Origin: Bacteroidia bacterium
GTDB lineage: Bacteria; Bacteroidota; Bacteroidia; Flavobacteriales; Flavobacteriaceae
Direction of reading: 5' to 3'
Assembly: GCA_030430385.1 (NCBI GenBank)
Contig: JAUIFO010000009.1
Coordinates: forward strand, 1-64,000
Length of the DNA stretch: 64,000 nucleotides
Of the stretch, positions 16,182 to 25,049 are shown piece after piece. A program made the position numbers and the translations under genes. Below the pieces are notes generated by a model. That model had not been told where the DNA came from, searched no databases, and saw nothing but the letters and a program-made list of their open reading frames with translations. Within the stretch, counting starts at the first letter, position 1, and every line of letters starts with the position of its first letter.

Positions 16182-16967
16182 ATGATAAAGTTCTTCAGAA
16201 GAATACGCCAGCGTTTACTCTCCGAAAACAAGTTCAGTAAGTATTTAATTTATGCCGTTGGAGAAATAATTCTTGTAGTTATAGGAATCTTAATTGCTTT
16301 AAGCATTAATAACTGGAATGAAAAGCAAAAAAATCTGGACACAGAACAATTACTTCTAAAACAATTAAAAAGTGAATATCAAAGTAACCTGAATCAGCTT
16401 GATGAAAAAATACTCATGCGTAATCAAGCTCTAGAAGCTTGCAACAATTTACTAAATCAAATAGACCATCCTAACACATTAAATGAAGATGCGTTTTACC
16501 GATCACTGTGGACAATCTTTAGAGATCCAACTTTTAATCCGATACAAAACGATATTGTAGGATCTGAAAATATTCGCTTAATAAACAATGACTCTTTAGT
16601 GAGACTTTTATCAAATTGGTCTTCTGAAGTATTTCAGGTCCAAGAGCTAGAATTAGAATTTCAAAAATTTAGAACAGAGATTTTGTTGCCCTGTTATCTC
16701 AGGCTTGGAATTTCAAGAAACGTAAATAACAATTTATGGAAAGATGGCTACTCACCTACTGAAGCATTAGACAAAGAGTTCAACTATAAATTCACTATTA
16801 AACCAACAAAAAAAGGATTAGACTTAGCAGAGGTTCTTGCAGATGTTGAGCTAGAAGGCATTGTAAGTCAAGCCATCACAAATCATCAAGTTACAAACAT
16901 TCAATCACAAAGTTTGCGTACAAGGATCATTAATATGCTCAAAATAATAGAACAGGAAATTGAGTGA
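16182..16967 (+). CDS. DUF6090 family membrane protein
   Basis: 261 aa. The N-terminus (MIKFFRRIRQRLLSENKFSKY, then AVGEIILVVIGILIALSINNWNE) is the hallmark of DUF6090: a short basic cytosolic stretch, one TM helix, then an extended helical domain rich in Glu/Gln/Asn, here ~50-261 with coiled-coil character. The function of the family is unknown. A paralogue lies at 50755. This copy is at the right edge of the accessory region. Confidence 0.87.
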   Translation: MIKFFRRIRQRLLSENKFSKYLIYAVGEIILVVIGILIALSINNWNEKQKNLDTEQLLLKQLKSEYQSNLNQLDEKILMRNQALEACNNLLNQIDHPNTLNEDAFYRSLWTIFRDPTFNPIQNDIVGSENIRLINNDSLVRLLSNWSSEVFQVQELELEFQKFRTEILLPCYLRLGISRNVNNNLWKDGYSPTEALDKEFNYKFTIKPTKKGLDLAEVLADVELEGIVSQAITNHQVTNIQSQSLRTRIINMLKIIEQEIE

Positions 16968-17234
16968 TTGTATTAAAAAACGCAATGTGTATAGTACACT
17001 ACTTCTAAAAATTAAGCTCAATATAATTTGTAGAAAGCTATTTATATCTTGAACAACTTCAAAATTGGGAAGAATGAATAGATTTAGTATCAGTTTGCTT
17101 GTAAAGCCTTCTTTTTTAAAGTGTTTTTAATTTTTTAATCTGAGACACATAATCAGTATAGGCTATTATTTGTTAACTTAGTAATGCAAATATTTTGCAA
17201 CAGTACTTGTAACCTAAGTTTTAAGATCAAGAGT

Positions 17235-17633
17235 TTGAAAAGAATTATCGTAATAATATGTGTTTTAATTGGAATTGCTTCTTGTAACACTGACGATGAT
17301 TTAGATAGTATTACTTTTGAAGTATGTGAGGATGCCATTCAAATTGAAGAAGTAGTTGTCAACAATGTATCTATTCAAGGGGTAGATAATACTGCTCAAA
17401 GAGGTTATTTACTTAATGCAACTGTTGTAAATAACACCAATTCTGAAATTCAAAATGGTCGTGTTATTATTACGTTTTTTGCTAATAATAATCCATTTAC
17501 ATTTAATGCCTTAGGAAACTGTAGCACTCTAGATCCTAACTCAAACTGTAGTTTTTTTAGTTTTTTACCTATTAGTGCAACCGAAAGTATTGATCAAAAT
17601 CCAGTAGTAGCTTGCTTTTACTATAAGCTTTAA
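17235..17633 (+). CDS. small lipoprotein of unknown function
   Basis: About 132 aa from the TTG at 17235, which gives a compact lipoprotein signal (KRIIVIICVLIGIASC). An ATG at 17184 would add 17 residues with two Cys and is less likely. The mature protein is acidic and strand-rich, with NATVVNNTNSEIQNGRVIITFFANNNPF, and has several Cys (CEDA, CSTLDPNSNC, CFYY) that may form disulfides. The pattern resembles a small beta-sandwich of FxLYD/CARDB type; not assigned. Confidence 0.6.
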   Translation: MKRIIVIICVLIGIASCNTDDDLDSITFEVCEDAIQIEEVVVNNVSIQGVDNTAQRGYLLNATVVNNTNSEIQNGRVIITFFANNNPFTFNALGNCSTLDPNSNCSFFSFLPISATESIDQNPVVACFYYKL

Positions 17634-17981
17634 AAACAAAAAAAGTAACGATGTAAAACCAAAACTGTTCAAAAAATATAGCATTCGTACTTTAATTTTA
17701 TAATTCAAAAGACAATTCTCTTAGATCATAATATAACCGTCAAAATTTGTAGAATCTGACATTTAACTATCAGCGACCTCATTGAAAAAGAATGTCTAAA
17801 AAATCCATTTAGCGTTGATAAAAGTATCATTACAGCTTACCTTTTACTTCAATTAAAATTCCTAACTTTAAACAAATAATTTGGTGATTCTGAAGATTTA
17901 CATTTAGCACACTTTAGTTACTTTTAATCCCATTAAGAAGTCGTTCAAATTGTTATTAATTAAGTTATAAAGCGCCATATC
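17634..17981. other. 348-bp stretch without a gene
   Basis: No convincing frame. TCAATTAAAATTCCTAACTTTAAACAAAT (17848-17876) recalls the promoter-like TTTTTCCTACCTTTAATACTGAATTAAC of sites 2 and 3, so a last eroded repeat copy is possible. It marks the transition from the accessory region to ordinary chromosome. Confidence 0.3.
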
Positions 17982-18491
17982 ATGAAAATAAAGTATCTCT
18001 ACATAGTATTTATTCCACTATGCTTCAGTTGTACAGACAGTAAAGAAATTAGCTCCATAAGTCCCGAAAACTGGTCGAAACGCACTATTAATTTACCTGC
18101 AACCGACACACTAGAATATGGTAAATCCTATTTATCAATCTATTCTCAGATTTACAGCTTTACAGAACATAAAACTCATAACCTAACATCTATGGTAAGT
18201 ATGAGAAATACTAGTGATTTAGACACTATTTATCTTTTGAGGGCAGAATATTATGACACGCATGGTGTTTCGGTTAGGAAATATTTTAACACACCTATTT
18301 TTTTGGCACCTATGGAAACGACCGAAATTATTATTGACGAAATTGATACGTCTGGAGGTACGGGTTCCAACTTTATTTTTGAATGGAAAATTCCTAAAAA
18401 TTGTCCAGAACCTTTATTTGAAGGCGTCATGACCTCAACAGTTGGACAACAAGGTCTGTCATTTACAACTCAAGCTAAACGAATACAGTAA
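17982..18491 (+). CDS. DUF3124 family lipoprotein
   Basis: 169 aa, lipoprotein signal with lipobox CFSC (~Cys17). The mature part, with YLSIYSQIYSFTEHKTHNLTSMVSMRNTS, DTIYLLRAEYYDTHGVSVRKYF and IFLAPMETTEIIIDEIDTSGGTGSNFIFEW, fits DUF3124, a beta-sandwich domain of unknown role found in secreted proteins. It is immediately followed (1 bp) by the MarC gene, so the two are likely co-transcribed. Confidence 0.85.
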   Translation: MKIKYLYIVFIPLCFSCTDSKEISSISPENWSKRTINLPATDTLEYGKSYLSIYSQIYSFTEHKTHNLTSMVSMRNTSDLDTIYLLRAEYYDTHGVSVRKYFNTPIFLAPMETTEIIIDEIDTSGGTGSNFIFEWKIPKNCPEPLFEGVMTSTVGQQGLSFTTQAKRIQ

Positions 18492-18492
18492 A

Positions 18493-19104
18493 ATGGTTGA
18501 AATCTTAACAACAATATTTTTTGTGTTTGCTGTCATTGATCCTATTGGCTCTGTTCCTGTATATCTTGAAGCTACCAAAGAATTTGATTTGGTTCATAAA
18601 AAGAAAATTGCAATTAGAGCTTCGATTATAGCCTTTCTCATTCTCTTATTTTTTATTGTCATTGGGCAGCTCATTTTAGAAGGTATGTCAGTATCCTTAG
18701 ATGCGTTTCAAATTTCAGGTGGTGTGATTCTATTTTTGTTTGCGTTGACAATGATATTTGGAGATGGCAAGCCTGAACTAGAAAAAAAACGAATTACAGA
18801 CTACAAGCATGTAACCATATTTCCAATTGCTATTCCTTCTATAGCATCACCAGGAGCAATTATGGCTGTGGTGCTAATGACTGATAACCATCTATACACT
18901 ATTAAACAACAATCTATTACTACTGGCATCGTCCTACTGGTGATAGTGCTTACGTGTTTGATTCTTTTAGGAGCAAATCATTTACAAAAGAAAATTGGTA
19001 ATTACGGAATTACAGTTATTAGTAAAATTATGGGATTAATTTTAGCATCTTATGCTGTACAAAGTATACTAAGTGGTATAAGTAATTATTTTAAAAGTAT
19101 TTAA
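18493..19104 (+). CDS. MarC family integral membrane protein
   Basis: 203 aa with six hydrophobic segments. The opening EILTTIFFVFAVIDPIGSVPVYL and the later VTIFPIAIPSIASPGAIMAVVLM are conserved MarC features (the DP-x-G half-helix motifs of this membrane fold). Despite the name there is no established role in antibiotic resistance. An upstream in-frame codon at 18442 lies inside the DUF3124 gene and was rejected; the ATG at 18493 gives the normal MarC length. Confidence 0.9.
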   Translation: MVEILTTIFFVFAVIDPIGSVPVYLEATKEFDLVHKKKIAIRASIIAFLILLFFIVIGQLILEGMSVSLDAFQISGGVILFLFALTMIFGDGKPELEKKRITDYKHVTIFPIAIPSIASPGAIMAVVLMTDNHLYTIKQQSITTGIVLLVIVLTCLILLGANHLQKKIGNYGITVISKIMGLILASYAVQSILSGISNYFKSI

Positions 19105-19172
19105 CCCTATTTATTTTATTGCCTTTGCATCTGAAATTGAATTTTGAGAACGAACAATTAAAACCATAAATT

Positions 19173-19715
19173 ATGAAATTTTTAAAGTACTTACTCGGAA
19201 TAATAGCCTTATTGGCTATCATATTTTTTATTCTAGGTCTTGTAAAATCTGAAGTATCCTACAATAACGATATACTTGTAGATAAGTCTTTAGCTGAATC
19301 TTGGGCAGTAAGTCAGGATGACACTAAACTAAAAGATTGGCTAGAAGGCTTTCAAAAAGCGGAACACATTAGCGGAACACCAGGTACAGTTGGCGCTGTT
19401 TCAGATATCTATTTTCTGAATGAAGGTCAAGAGATGGTCATTAGAGAAACCATCACTGAAATCGTTCCAAATGAATCCATATCAATGACCTTTACATCAG
19501 ATTTTATGAATATGGATTACAAACTTAGTATGACTGCTGTTGACAATAAAACTAAAATCAGTTCTAGAACAACCTGTACAGGCAATGGCGCCATTTCTAA
19601 ATCAATGATAGCAATGATGGGTGGAGCAATGGAATCTCAGGAAGAAACCAACCTTAACAAACTAAAACAAACCATAGAACGTAATTCTAAAAATTATTTC
19701 AATTTGCAAAATTGA
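19173..19715 (+). CDS. SRPBCC family (START-like) protein with N-terminal TM
   Basis: 180 aa. One N-terminal hydrophobic helix (~4-24), then a polyketide-cyclase/START-like fold: VDKSLAESWAVSQDDTKLKDWLEGFQKAEHISG, QEMVIRETITEIVPNESISMTFTSDFMNMDYKLSMTAV and a long C-terminal helix. Such domains bind hydrophobic ligands; the membrane anchor places it at the envelope. No conserved partner adjacent. Confidence 0.8.
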   Translation: MKFLKYLLGIIALLAIIFFILGLVKSEVSYNNDILVDKSLAESWAVSQDDTKLKDWLEGFQKAEHISGTPGTVGAVSDIYFLNEGQEMVIRETITEIVPNESISMTFTSDFMNMDYKLSMTAVDNKTKISSRTTCTGNGAISKSMIAMMGGAMESQEETNLNKLKQTIERNSKNYFNLQN

Positions 19716-19841
19716 TCTTCGAAATTAAAATACATTAGAGATGCTTATAAAATTGTGCGTCTAAACTTGACTTAGAATTAAATACTAGAATTAGTAATAC
19801 AGTATAAATATGACAAATATTACCCATTTATTAGTAATTTA

Positions 19842-19857
19842 TTAGATATTTATCTAA
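19842..19857. promoter_or_regulatory. 16-bp palindrome upstream of the FkbM gene
   Basis: TTAGATA-TT-TATCTAA, a perfect 7-bp inverted repeat, lies 71 bp before the next start in an otherwise featureless 213-bp gap. Candidate operator; could be chance in AT-rich DNA. Confidence 0.25.
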
Positions 19858-19928
19858 GAATTTTGGTACAACTCATATCATAAATAACAATTTAAAATAG
19901 CATTTATTAAAATATTCTAAAGAAAAAT

Positions 19929-20762
19929 ATGAGAGGACTTTTAAATACGATATTAATAAAACTTGGCTTAAAAAAAACACTAGTTAAAACATATCTCAAA
20001 ATTAGAGACTACACTTACCGAAACAGGAAAGAATGGTATATGAAAGAAAACGGGATCAGTCTAAAATTTAACACCTATGATGATTATTCTTGGTTACGTT
20101 TTTATGGCTATTATGGCACCAATATTCCTGAATTTGGCACGACAAAAATATTCTTTGACTACATCAATAAAGACTCTGTTGTTCTAGATATTGGTGCACA
20201 TTTAGGGTACTTTACTTGTCTCGCCGGAGCATTAGCTAAAGAAGTCCATAGCATTGAAGTAGACCCAAAATGTATCTCTTATATTCAAGATAATATCAAT
20301 GCTAACAATTTAAATAATGTCACCGTTCATAATGTTGCGCTTGCAGATAAAAAAGGAACAGTTAAAATTCAAAATTTAGAGACACCAAACTCTAGTATAA
20401 CAATAAATTCAAGAGTAAGCAATTCTTATATAGAAGTGGATAGCACCAGTTTAGACGAATTTATCGAAGCCCACAATATTGAACCCGATTTTGTGAAAAT
20501 TGATATTGAAGGTGCCGAAGGAATTGCAATAAATGGTATGAAAAAACTCTTAAAAAGAGATATTATACTACTTTTAGAAGTTCATAATAAAGCACTACAA
20601 AAATGGTTTAATAAAGATGCAAAAGATGTCATTTCAGTGTTATTAGACTATGGCTTTACAATTAAAAAAATTAACCACAGAAGTAAGAAACTTGGATTAG
20701 AAGATGTTACTTTAGATACTAATCTTGGAAAAAACAGTATGCTTTTTTGCAAAAAAAAGTAG
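19929..20762 (+). CDS. FkbM family methyltransferase
   Basis: 277 aa. VVLDIGAHLGYFTCLAGALA (~90-109) is motif I, VHSIEVDPKCISYIQDNINANN carries the acidic residue, and FVKIDIEGAEGIAINGMKKLL is the FkbM-defining KIDVEGxE segment. FkbM proteins O-methylate sugars or polyketides, so a role in surface glycan modification is plausible. A basic N-terminal ~40 residues precedes the domain. Monocistronic by spacing. Confidence 0.9.
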   Translation: MRGLLNTILIKLGLKKTLVKTYLKIRDYTYRNRKEWYMKENGISLKFNTYDDYSWLRFYGYYGTNIPEFGTTKIFFDYINKDSVVLDIGAHLGYFTCLAGALAKEVHSIEVDPKCISYIQDNINANNLNNVTVHNVALADKKGTVKIQNLETPNSSITINSRVSNSYIEVDSTSLDEFIEAHNIEPDFVKIDIEGAEGIAINGMKKLLKRDIILLLEVHNKALQKWFNKDAKDVISVLLDYGFTIKKINHRSKKLGLEDVTLDTNLGKNSMLFCKKK

Positions 20763-20801
20763 TTTATAATTAACTAAATATCAATAATATAACCGTACAC
20801 A

Positions 20802-21182
20802 TTGAAAACTATAATAAACACACCTAAAGCACCTGCACCAATTGGGCCATACAATCAAGCTGTTTTAACAGGAAATACGCTCTATACTTCAGGTCAGATT
20901 GCCATTAATGTTGATACTGGAGCATTAGTACAAGGTACTATCCAGGAAGAAACCAAACAAGTAATGGAAAACCTCAAAGCTGTTTTAGCTGCTGCAGAAA
21001 TGACCTTTGATAATGTGATCAAAACCTCTATATTCATAAGTGATATGCATAATTTTTCAAAAATCAATGAGGTATACGCACAATATTTTGATTCTGAAAC
21101 TGCACCTGCTAGAGAAACGGTTGAAGTAGCTAACCTTCCGAAGTTTGTTAATGTTGAAATAAGTATGATTGCTGTAAAATAA
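20802..21182 (+). CDS. ridA: RidA family 2-iminopropanoate/2-iminobutanoate deaminase
   Basis: 126 aa, typical length. A TTG start is used, giving the usual RidA N-terminus: KTIINTPKAPAPIGPYNQAV, then TLYTSGQIAIN. QVMENLKAVLAAAEMTFDNVIKTSIFISDM and PARETVEVANLPKFVNVEISMIAV follow, with the substrate-anchoring Arg of PAR-x-T. RidA hydrolyses reactive enamine/imine products of PLP enzymes in the cytosol. It is followed 7 bp later by the TIGR02757 gene. Confidence 0.93.
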   Translation: MKTIINTPKAPAPIGPYNQAVLTGNTLYTSGQIAINVDTGALVQGTIQEETKQVMENLKAVLAAAEMTFDNVIKTSIFISDMHNFSKINEVYAQYFDSETAPARETVEVANLPKFVNVEISMIAVK

Positions 21183-21189
21183 TTGAGTA

Positions 21190-21969
21190 TTGACACGTCT
21201 GAAACTCAACAAAACAGAATTAAAATCATTTCTAGATGAAAAAGTTGAAGCTTATAATCATCCTAGATTTATTGAAACCGATCCTATTCAAGTACCGCAT
21301 CAGTTTACTAAAAAAGAAGATATTGAAATTGCTGGTTTTCTAACGGCAACCATCGCTTGGGGAAACCGAAAAAGCATTATCAATAATGCTCATAAAATGA
21401 TGGAACTTCTAGAGCATTCGCCTTATGATTTTATTATGAACCATCAAGACACAGACCTTGAAAAGTTGAGTCCTTTTGTTCATCGCACGTTTAACGGACA
21501 AGACCTCGTACAATTCATCAAAAGTTTAAAGCATATTTATAAAACTCATAATGGATTGGAGGCGGTTTTTAACACCTACAAATCACCTGAATCCTTACAA
21601 TTCGCGATCCATAAATTAAAAGTGCATTTTTTTGAAAATGATCATTTGGCACGAACACAAAAACACATAAGTGATCCCTTAAAGAATTCAGCAGCAAAGC
21701 GCATTAATATGTTCTTACGTTGGATGGTTCGTCAAGATAATTCTGGTGTAGACTTTGGTATATGGAACTCGCTATCACCTAGCCTATTGTCTTGTCCGCT
21801 TGATGTCCATTCTGGAAATGTCGCTAGAAAACTTGGGCTTCTAAAACGAAAACAAAATGACGGCAAGGCACTTTCAGAATTAGATACTGCTTTGCGACGT
21901 TTAGATCCTAACGATCCTGTAAAATACGATTTTGCTTTATTTGGACTAGGCGTTTTTGAAGGGTTTTAA
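21190..21969 (+). CDS. TIGR02757 (DUF2400) family protein
   Basis: 259 aa from a TTG start. VEAYNHPRFIETDPIQVPHQF, DIEIAGFLTATIAWGNRKSIINNA and the end ELDTALRRLDPNDPVKYDFALFGLGVFE are characteristic of this Bacteroidota/spirochaete-typical family of unknown function. The helical architecture and the C-terminal LRxLDPxDPVKYDFALF motif recall base-excision glycosylase folds, but no catalytic activity is known. Closely linked to ridA and converging on the M61 gene. Confidence 0.9.
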   Translation: MTRLKLNKTELKSFLDEKVEAYNHPRFIETDPIQVPHQFTKKEDIEIAGFLTATIAWGNRKSIINNAHKMMELLEHSPYDFIMNHQDTDLEKLSPFVHRTFNGQDLVQFIKSLKHIYKTHNGLEAVFNTYKSPESLQFAIHKLKVHFFENDHLARTQKHISDPLKNSAAKRINMFLRWMVRQDNSGVDFGIWNSLSPSLLSCPLDVHSGNVARKLGLLKRKQNDGKALSELDTALRRLDPNDPVKYDFALFGLGVFEGF

Positions 21970-21992
21970 AGAAAATGATGTGTCATTTCTGC

Positions 21993-23897
21993 TTACGAAC
22001 CATTACTCAAATTAAGCCAAGCTTTTCTAATTTCAATTTGAGCTGGTGTAGCTTGATCATCTTCACCTAGCTCTTTACTTATAGTATAAGCTTGCTCTAA
22101 AGTAGTATCTATAATTACTTCTTGACCATCGCGTTCCAAATTAACTGTGATAGCATCACCAACTTTCCAACGATACATTTGTCCGATTAGTGTTCTTGCA
22201 TTTTGCATTGACACCTCAGTTCCGTTAATAGATTTGATAATATCACCTTCTTTAACACCTTGCGATTCCCAAAACGTATTCCCTAATACATGCTCAGAAA
22301 AGAATAAGACCTCTTTTTCTGGATCAGCTTCAAAAATAACTCCAGAACCAGACTGAATAAAACTTGTCTCAACCTTAGTTGCCTTGAAGGTCAATCCTAC
22401 TTTAGATAAAAACGCACTGTAATCAATTGGCGTACTTCCAACTACATAAGTGTTTAAAAATGCACCAACAGAAGGATAAGTCATATCTACAATTTCTTCA
22501 ATTAACGATTCATCATTAAAAGGTTTATGAATACCATACTTATTTGATAATTCTTTCATCAAACTTAACATGCTTCGGTTTCCATTACTTTCTTCACGAA
22601 GTATGATATCTAAGCACATCCCAATTAAGGCACCTTTCTGATAAACATTGCCATAATTAGCCTTAAACGGTTCATCAAGAACATGTTCGCTCATTTCGGT
22701 GAAACTCATAGCATCATCATAAAGACTTCTAGAATATACGATTTGCTTGTCGATTTCATCATAATAGTCTTCAGCACTAATTAAACCTTCATAAATTTGA
22801 AAGTGTTGCGCAAAATATTCGGTCACACCTTCATACATCCATAAGTGTTTTGAAAATGTTGGCTGATGGTAATCAAAATAATGCACGTCTTCAGAATGTA
22901 CTGTAAGTGGTGTTACAATATGAAAAAACTCATGAGCAATAACATCTGTAATAGACTTCGCTAAGGATTCTGCAGTGGCATTTTCTCTTAAAACAGCTAC
23001 TGTAGATGTATGATGCTCTAAGGCTCCTAATCCTTTTGGTTCTCCTGGACCTCTATTGGTAAGGTATAAGTAAATATCATAACGTGCTGTTGTATTTAAA
23101 TCTCCTAAATAATGCTTTTGTGCTTGCATCATTTTAAAGACAACTTCTTTAAGATCTGATGCCTTGTGCTTGTTATTTGGAGAATACACACTTAATACTA
23201 TTTTTATATCGCCAACCATAAACTCCTCAACCTCTAAATCACCATACATCATTGGATTGTCTGTAATGTCAAAATAACGTGGCGCAAAGTAACTCGTTAT
23301 AATTTTTGTTCCATCCATACTTGACTTAACATTCGTGTTTTGTAATGCCGAAGTTCGTGTTAAATTAGCTGCAGCAGTAACATCTAAAGTATATTGCGCA
23401 CTTTTCAAAGTATCAAAATAGCCTATAAATCCATGTAGATTTAAAACATAGTTATCTGGTGAAATGTTTGTTCCACAAGGAGAAAACGGAACATCTTCTT
23501 TTATTCCGCCTTGAATTTCAAGTTCAAATGTATCATTAACATAATATTCCAACTTATCTAATTGAGTCGCATTAATAATCTGCCACGAATTATCATCAAT
23601 CTTAACAACTGGTAATGCATTTCCGTTGTAGTCGATGGCTTTAAGTTCTTCGATGTATAATCCAAAATTATCAGCAGAATAACTTCCTTGTATTACTCTA
23701 GGAAGTCTGTAAATAGCAGTATCGCTTGTAAAACGACCAGGATTAATCGTTACTGGCGCTTTATCATCAACGACCTGTGTTAAATCTATTGTAGCATGTA
23801 TGGTACTTAATTCGACGTTTTTAGCGATTTTATCTTTTGATGCACCACAAGAAAAAATGAGGAGACTTAGTGCAACTACCGAAAAAAATTGTTTCAT
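21993..23897 (-). CDS. M61 family metallopeptidase with PDZ domain (lipoprotein)
   Basis: 634 aa with lipoprotein signal (LLIFSCGASK). After the N-terminal beta domain (~30-200), the gluzincin motif HEFFH (in DVIAHEFFHIVTP) with the downstream Glu in WMYEGVTEYFAQH marks the zinc site of glycyl-aminopeptidase-like enzymes. A C-terminal PDZ domain (SQGVKEGDIIKSINGTEVSM ... VTVNLERDG-like) closes it. Secreted or anchored peptidase for peptide uptake or turnover. Transcribed against ridA/TIGR02757 and divergently from the glycosyltransferase. Confidence 0.93.
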   Translation of the reverse strand: MKQFFSVVALSLLIFSCGASKDKIAKNVELSTIHATIDLTQVVDDKAPVTINPGRFTSDTAIYRLPRVIQGSYSADNFGLYIEELKAIDYNGNALPVVKIDDNSWQIINATQLDKLEYYVNDTFELEIQGGIKEDVPFSPCGTNISPDNYVLNLHGFIGYFDTLKSAQYTLDVTAAANLTRTSALQNTNVKSSMDGTKIITSYFAPRYFDITDNPMMYGDLEVEEFMVGDIKIVLSVYSPNNKHKASDLKEVVFKMMQAQKHYLGDLNTTARYDIYLYLTNRGPGEPKGLGALEHHTSTVAVLRENATAESLAKSITDVIAHEFFHIVTPLTVHSEDVHYFDYHQPTFSKHLWMYEGVTEYFAQHFQIYEGLISAEDYYDEIDKQIVYSRSLYDDAMSFTEMSEHVLDEPFKANYGNVYQKGALIGMCLDIILREESNGNRSMLSLMKELSNKYGIHKPFNDESLIEEIVDMTYPSVGAFLNTYVVGSTPIDYSAFLSKVGLTFKATKVETSFIQSGSGVIFEADPEKEVLFFSEHVLGNTFWESQGVKEGDIIKSINGTEVSMQNARTLIGQMYRWKVGDAITVNLERDGQEVIIDTTLEQAYTISKELGEDDQATPAQIEIRKAWLNLSNGS

Positions 23898-23979
23898 AAT
23901 ATTAAGTTTATGTATTTGAGTCCTGCAAAATTACAATCCGTTACACTTAATTTAGCAAAGGTTTTGTTAATTTTAGGCG

Positions 23980-24987
23980 ATGTCAAAACACCTGATTAGT
24001 ATTATTATTCCATTTAAAAACACTTCTGAGTTTCTTCCAGAGTGTCTCAATTCAATTGTAAATCAGACCTACACGAATTGGGAAGTATTAATTGTTGACG
24101 ATCATTCTACAGATGATAGTTACAAGATTGTAGAAGCGTATGCCAAAACCGATTCTAGAGTTAAATTATTCGCCAATTCTGGTAAAGGTATTATAGAGGC
24201 TTTGCGACTCGGATTTTCTAAAAGCTCAGGAACATATATCACTAGAATGGATAGTGATGACATCATGCATCACGAGAAACTTGAATCCATGTATTCAAAT
24301 TTACAACTATATGGTAAACAACATATTGCATTAGGTTTAGTAAAGTATTTCTCAAAAGAAGGTATTGGTGAAGGTTATGCCAAATATGAGCAATGGCTGA
24401 ACACTCTAACGCAACAAGGAACTAACTATTCTGAGATCTATAAAGAATGTGTTATTCCGTCTCCTTGTTGGATGATTCATCGTGATGATTTTATTGCTTG
24501 TGACGGATTTAATCCGAGTCGATATCCTGAAGATTATGATCTTACTTTCAGATTTTATAAACATCAAATAAAATGCATTCCAAGTGATACTGTTTTACAT
24601 TATTGGAGAGATTACACAACAAGGGCCTCACGAACAGATAGCAACTACGCCTTCAATCATTTTTTAGAATTGAAATTAGACTACTTTTTAGAATTGCATT
24701 ATCAAGCTGATAGACCGCTTACAATTTGGGGAGCAGGACAAAAAGGAAAGCGCGCTGTTCAGGTGTTGAAGGAAAAGCAGATTCCATTGCATTGGATATG
24801 CGATAATCCCAAGAAAATTGGAAAAGACATTTATGGGATTCAGCTTAAAAATTTTGAATACCTAAAAACATTAAACCAACCTCAAAGTATTATTACTGTG
24901 GCTAATGAAAAAGAGCAACAAATCATTAAATCATATTTTAAGTCTATTGATATGATAGCTATGAAGGATTTCTTTTTCTTTTGTTAA
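23980..24987 (+). CDS. glycosyltransferase family 2 with C-terminal Rossmann-like domain
   Basis: 335 aa. The GT-A core is at the N-terminus: ISIIIPFKNTSEFLPECLNSI, WEVLIVDDHSTDDS and the metal-binding YITRMDSDDIM (~85-95). The C-terminal ~90 residues carry LTIWGAGQKGKRAVQVLKEK and ICDNPKKIGKDIYG, a nucleotide-binding-like domain often fused to such transferases in Bacteroidota. It likely adds sugars to surface glycans; donor and acceptor unknown. Confidence 0.9.
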   Translation: MSKHLISIIIPFKNTSEFLPECLNSIVNQTYTNWEVLIVDDHSTDDSYKIVEAYAKTDSRVKLFANSGKGIIEALRLGFSKSSGTYITRMDSDDIMHHEKLESMYSNLQLYGKQHIALGLVKYFSKEGIGEGYAKYEQWLNTLTQQGTNYSEIYKECVIPSPCWMIHRDDFIACDGFNPSRYPEDYDLTFRFYKHQIKCIPSDTVLHYWRDYTTRASRTDSNYAFNHFLELKLDYFLELHYQADRPLTIWGAGQKGKRAVQVLKEKQIPLHWICDNPKKIGKDIYGIQLKNFEYLKTLNQPQSIITVANEKEQQIIKSYFKSIDMIAMKDFFFFC

Positions 24988-25049
24988 TTAAAGTAACACT
25001 TCCATAACATAGACAATAATAATATTTGCTTAATTTGCATCATATAATT

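Noticed and set aside
18442..18492. Upstream start for MarC
   Set aside because: It would lie inside the DUF3124 gene; the ATG at 18493 gives the normal family length and TM1.
21973..21988. Bidirectional terminator AAATGA-TGTG-TCATTT between the TIGR02757 and M61 genes
   Set aside because: Only a 6-bp A/T-rich stem without a clear T run; too weak to call.
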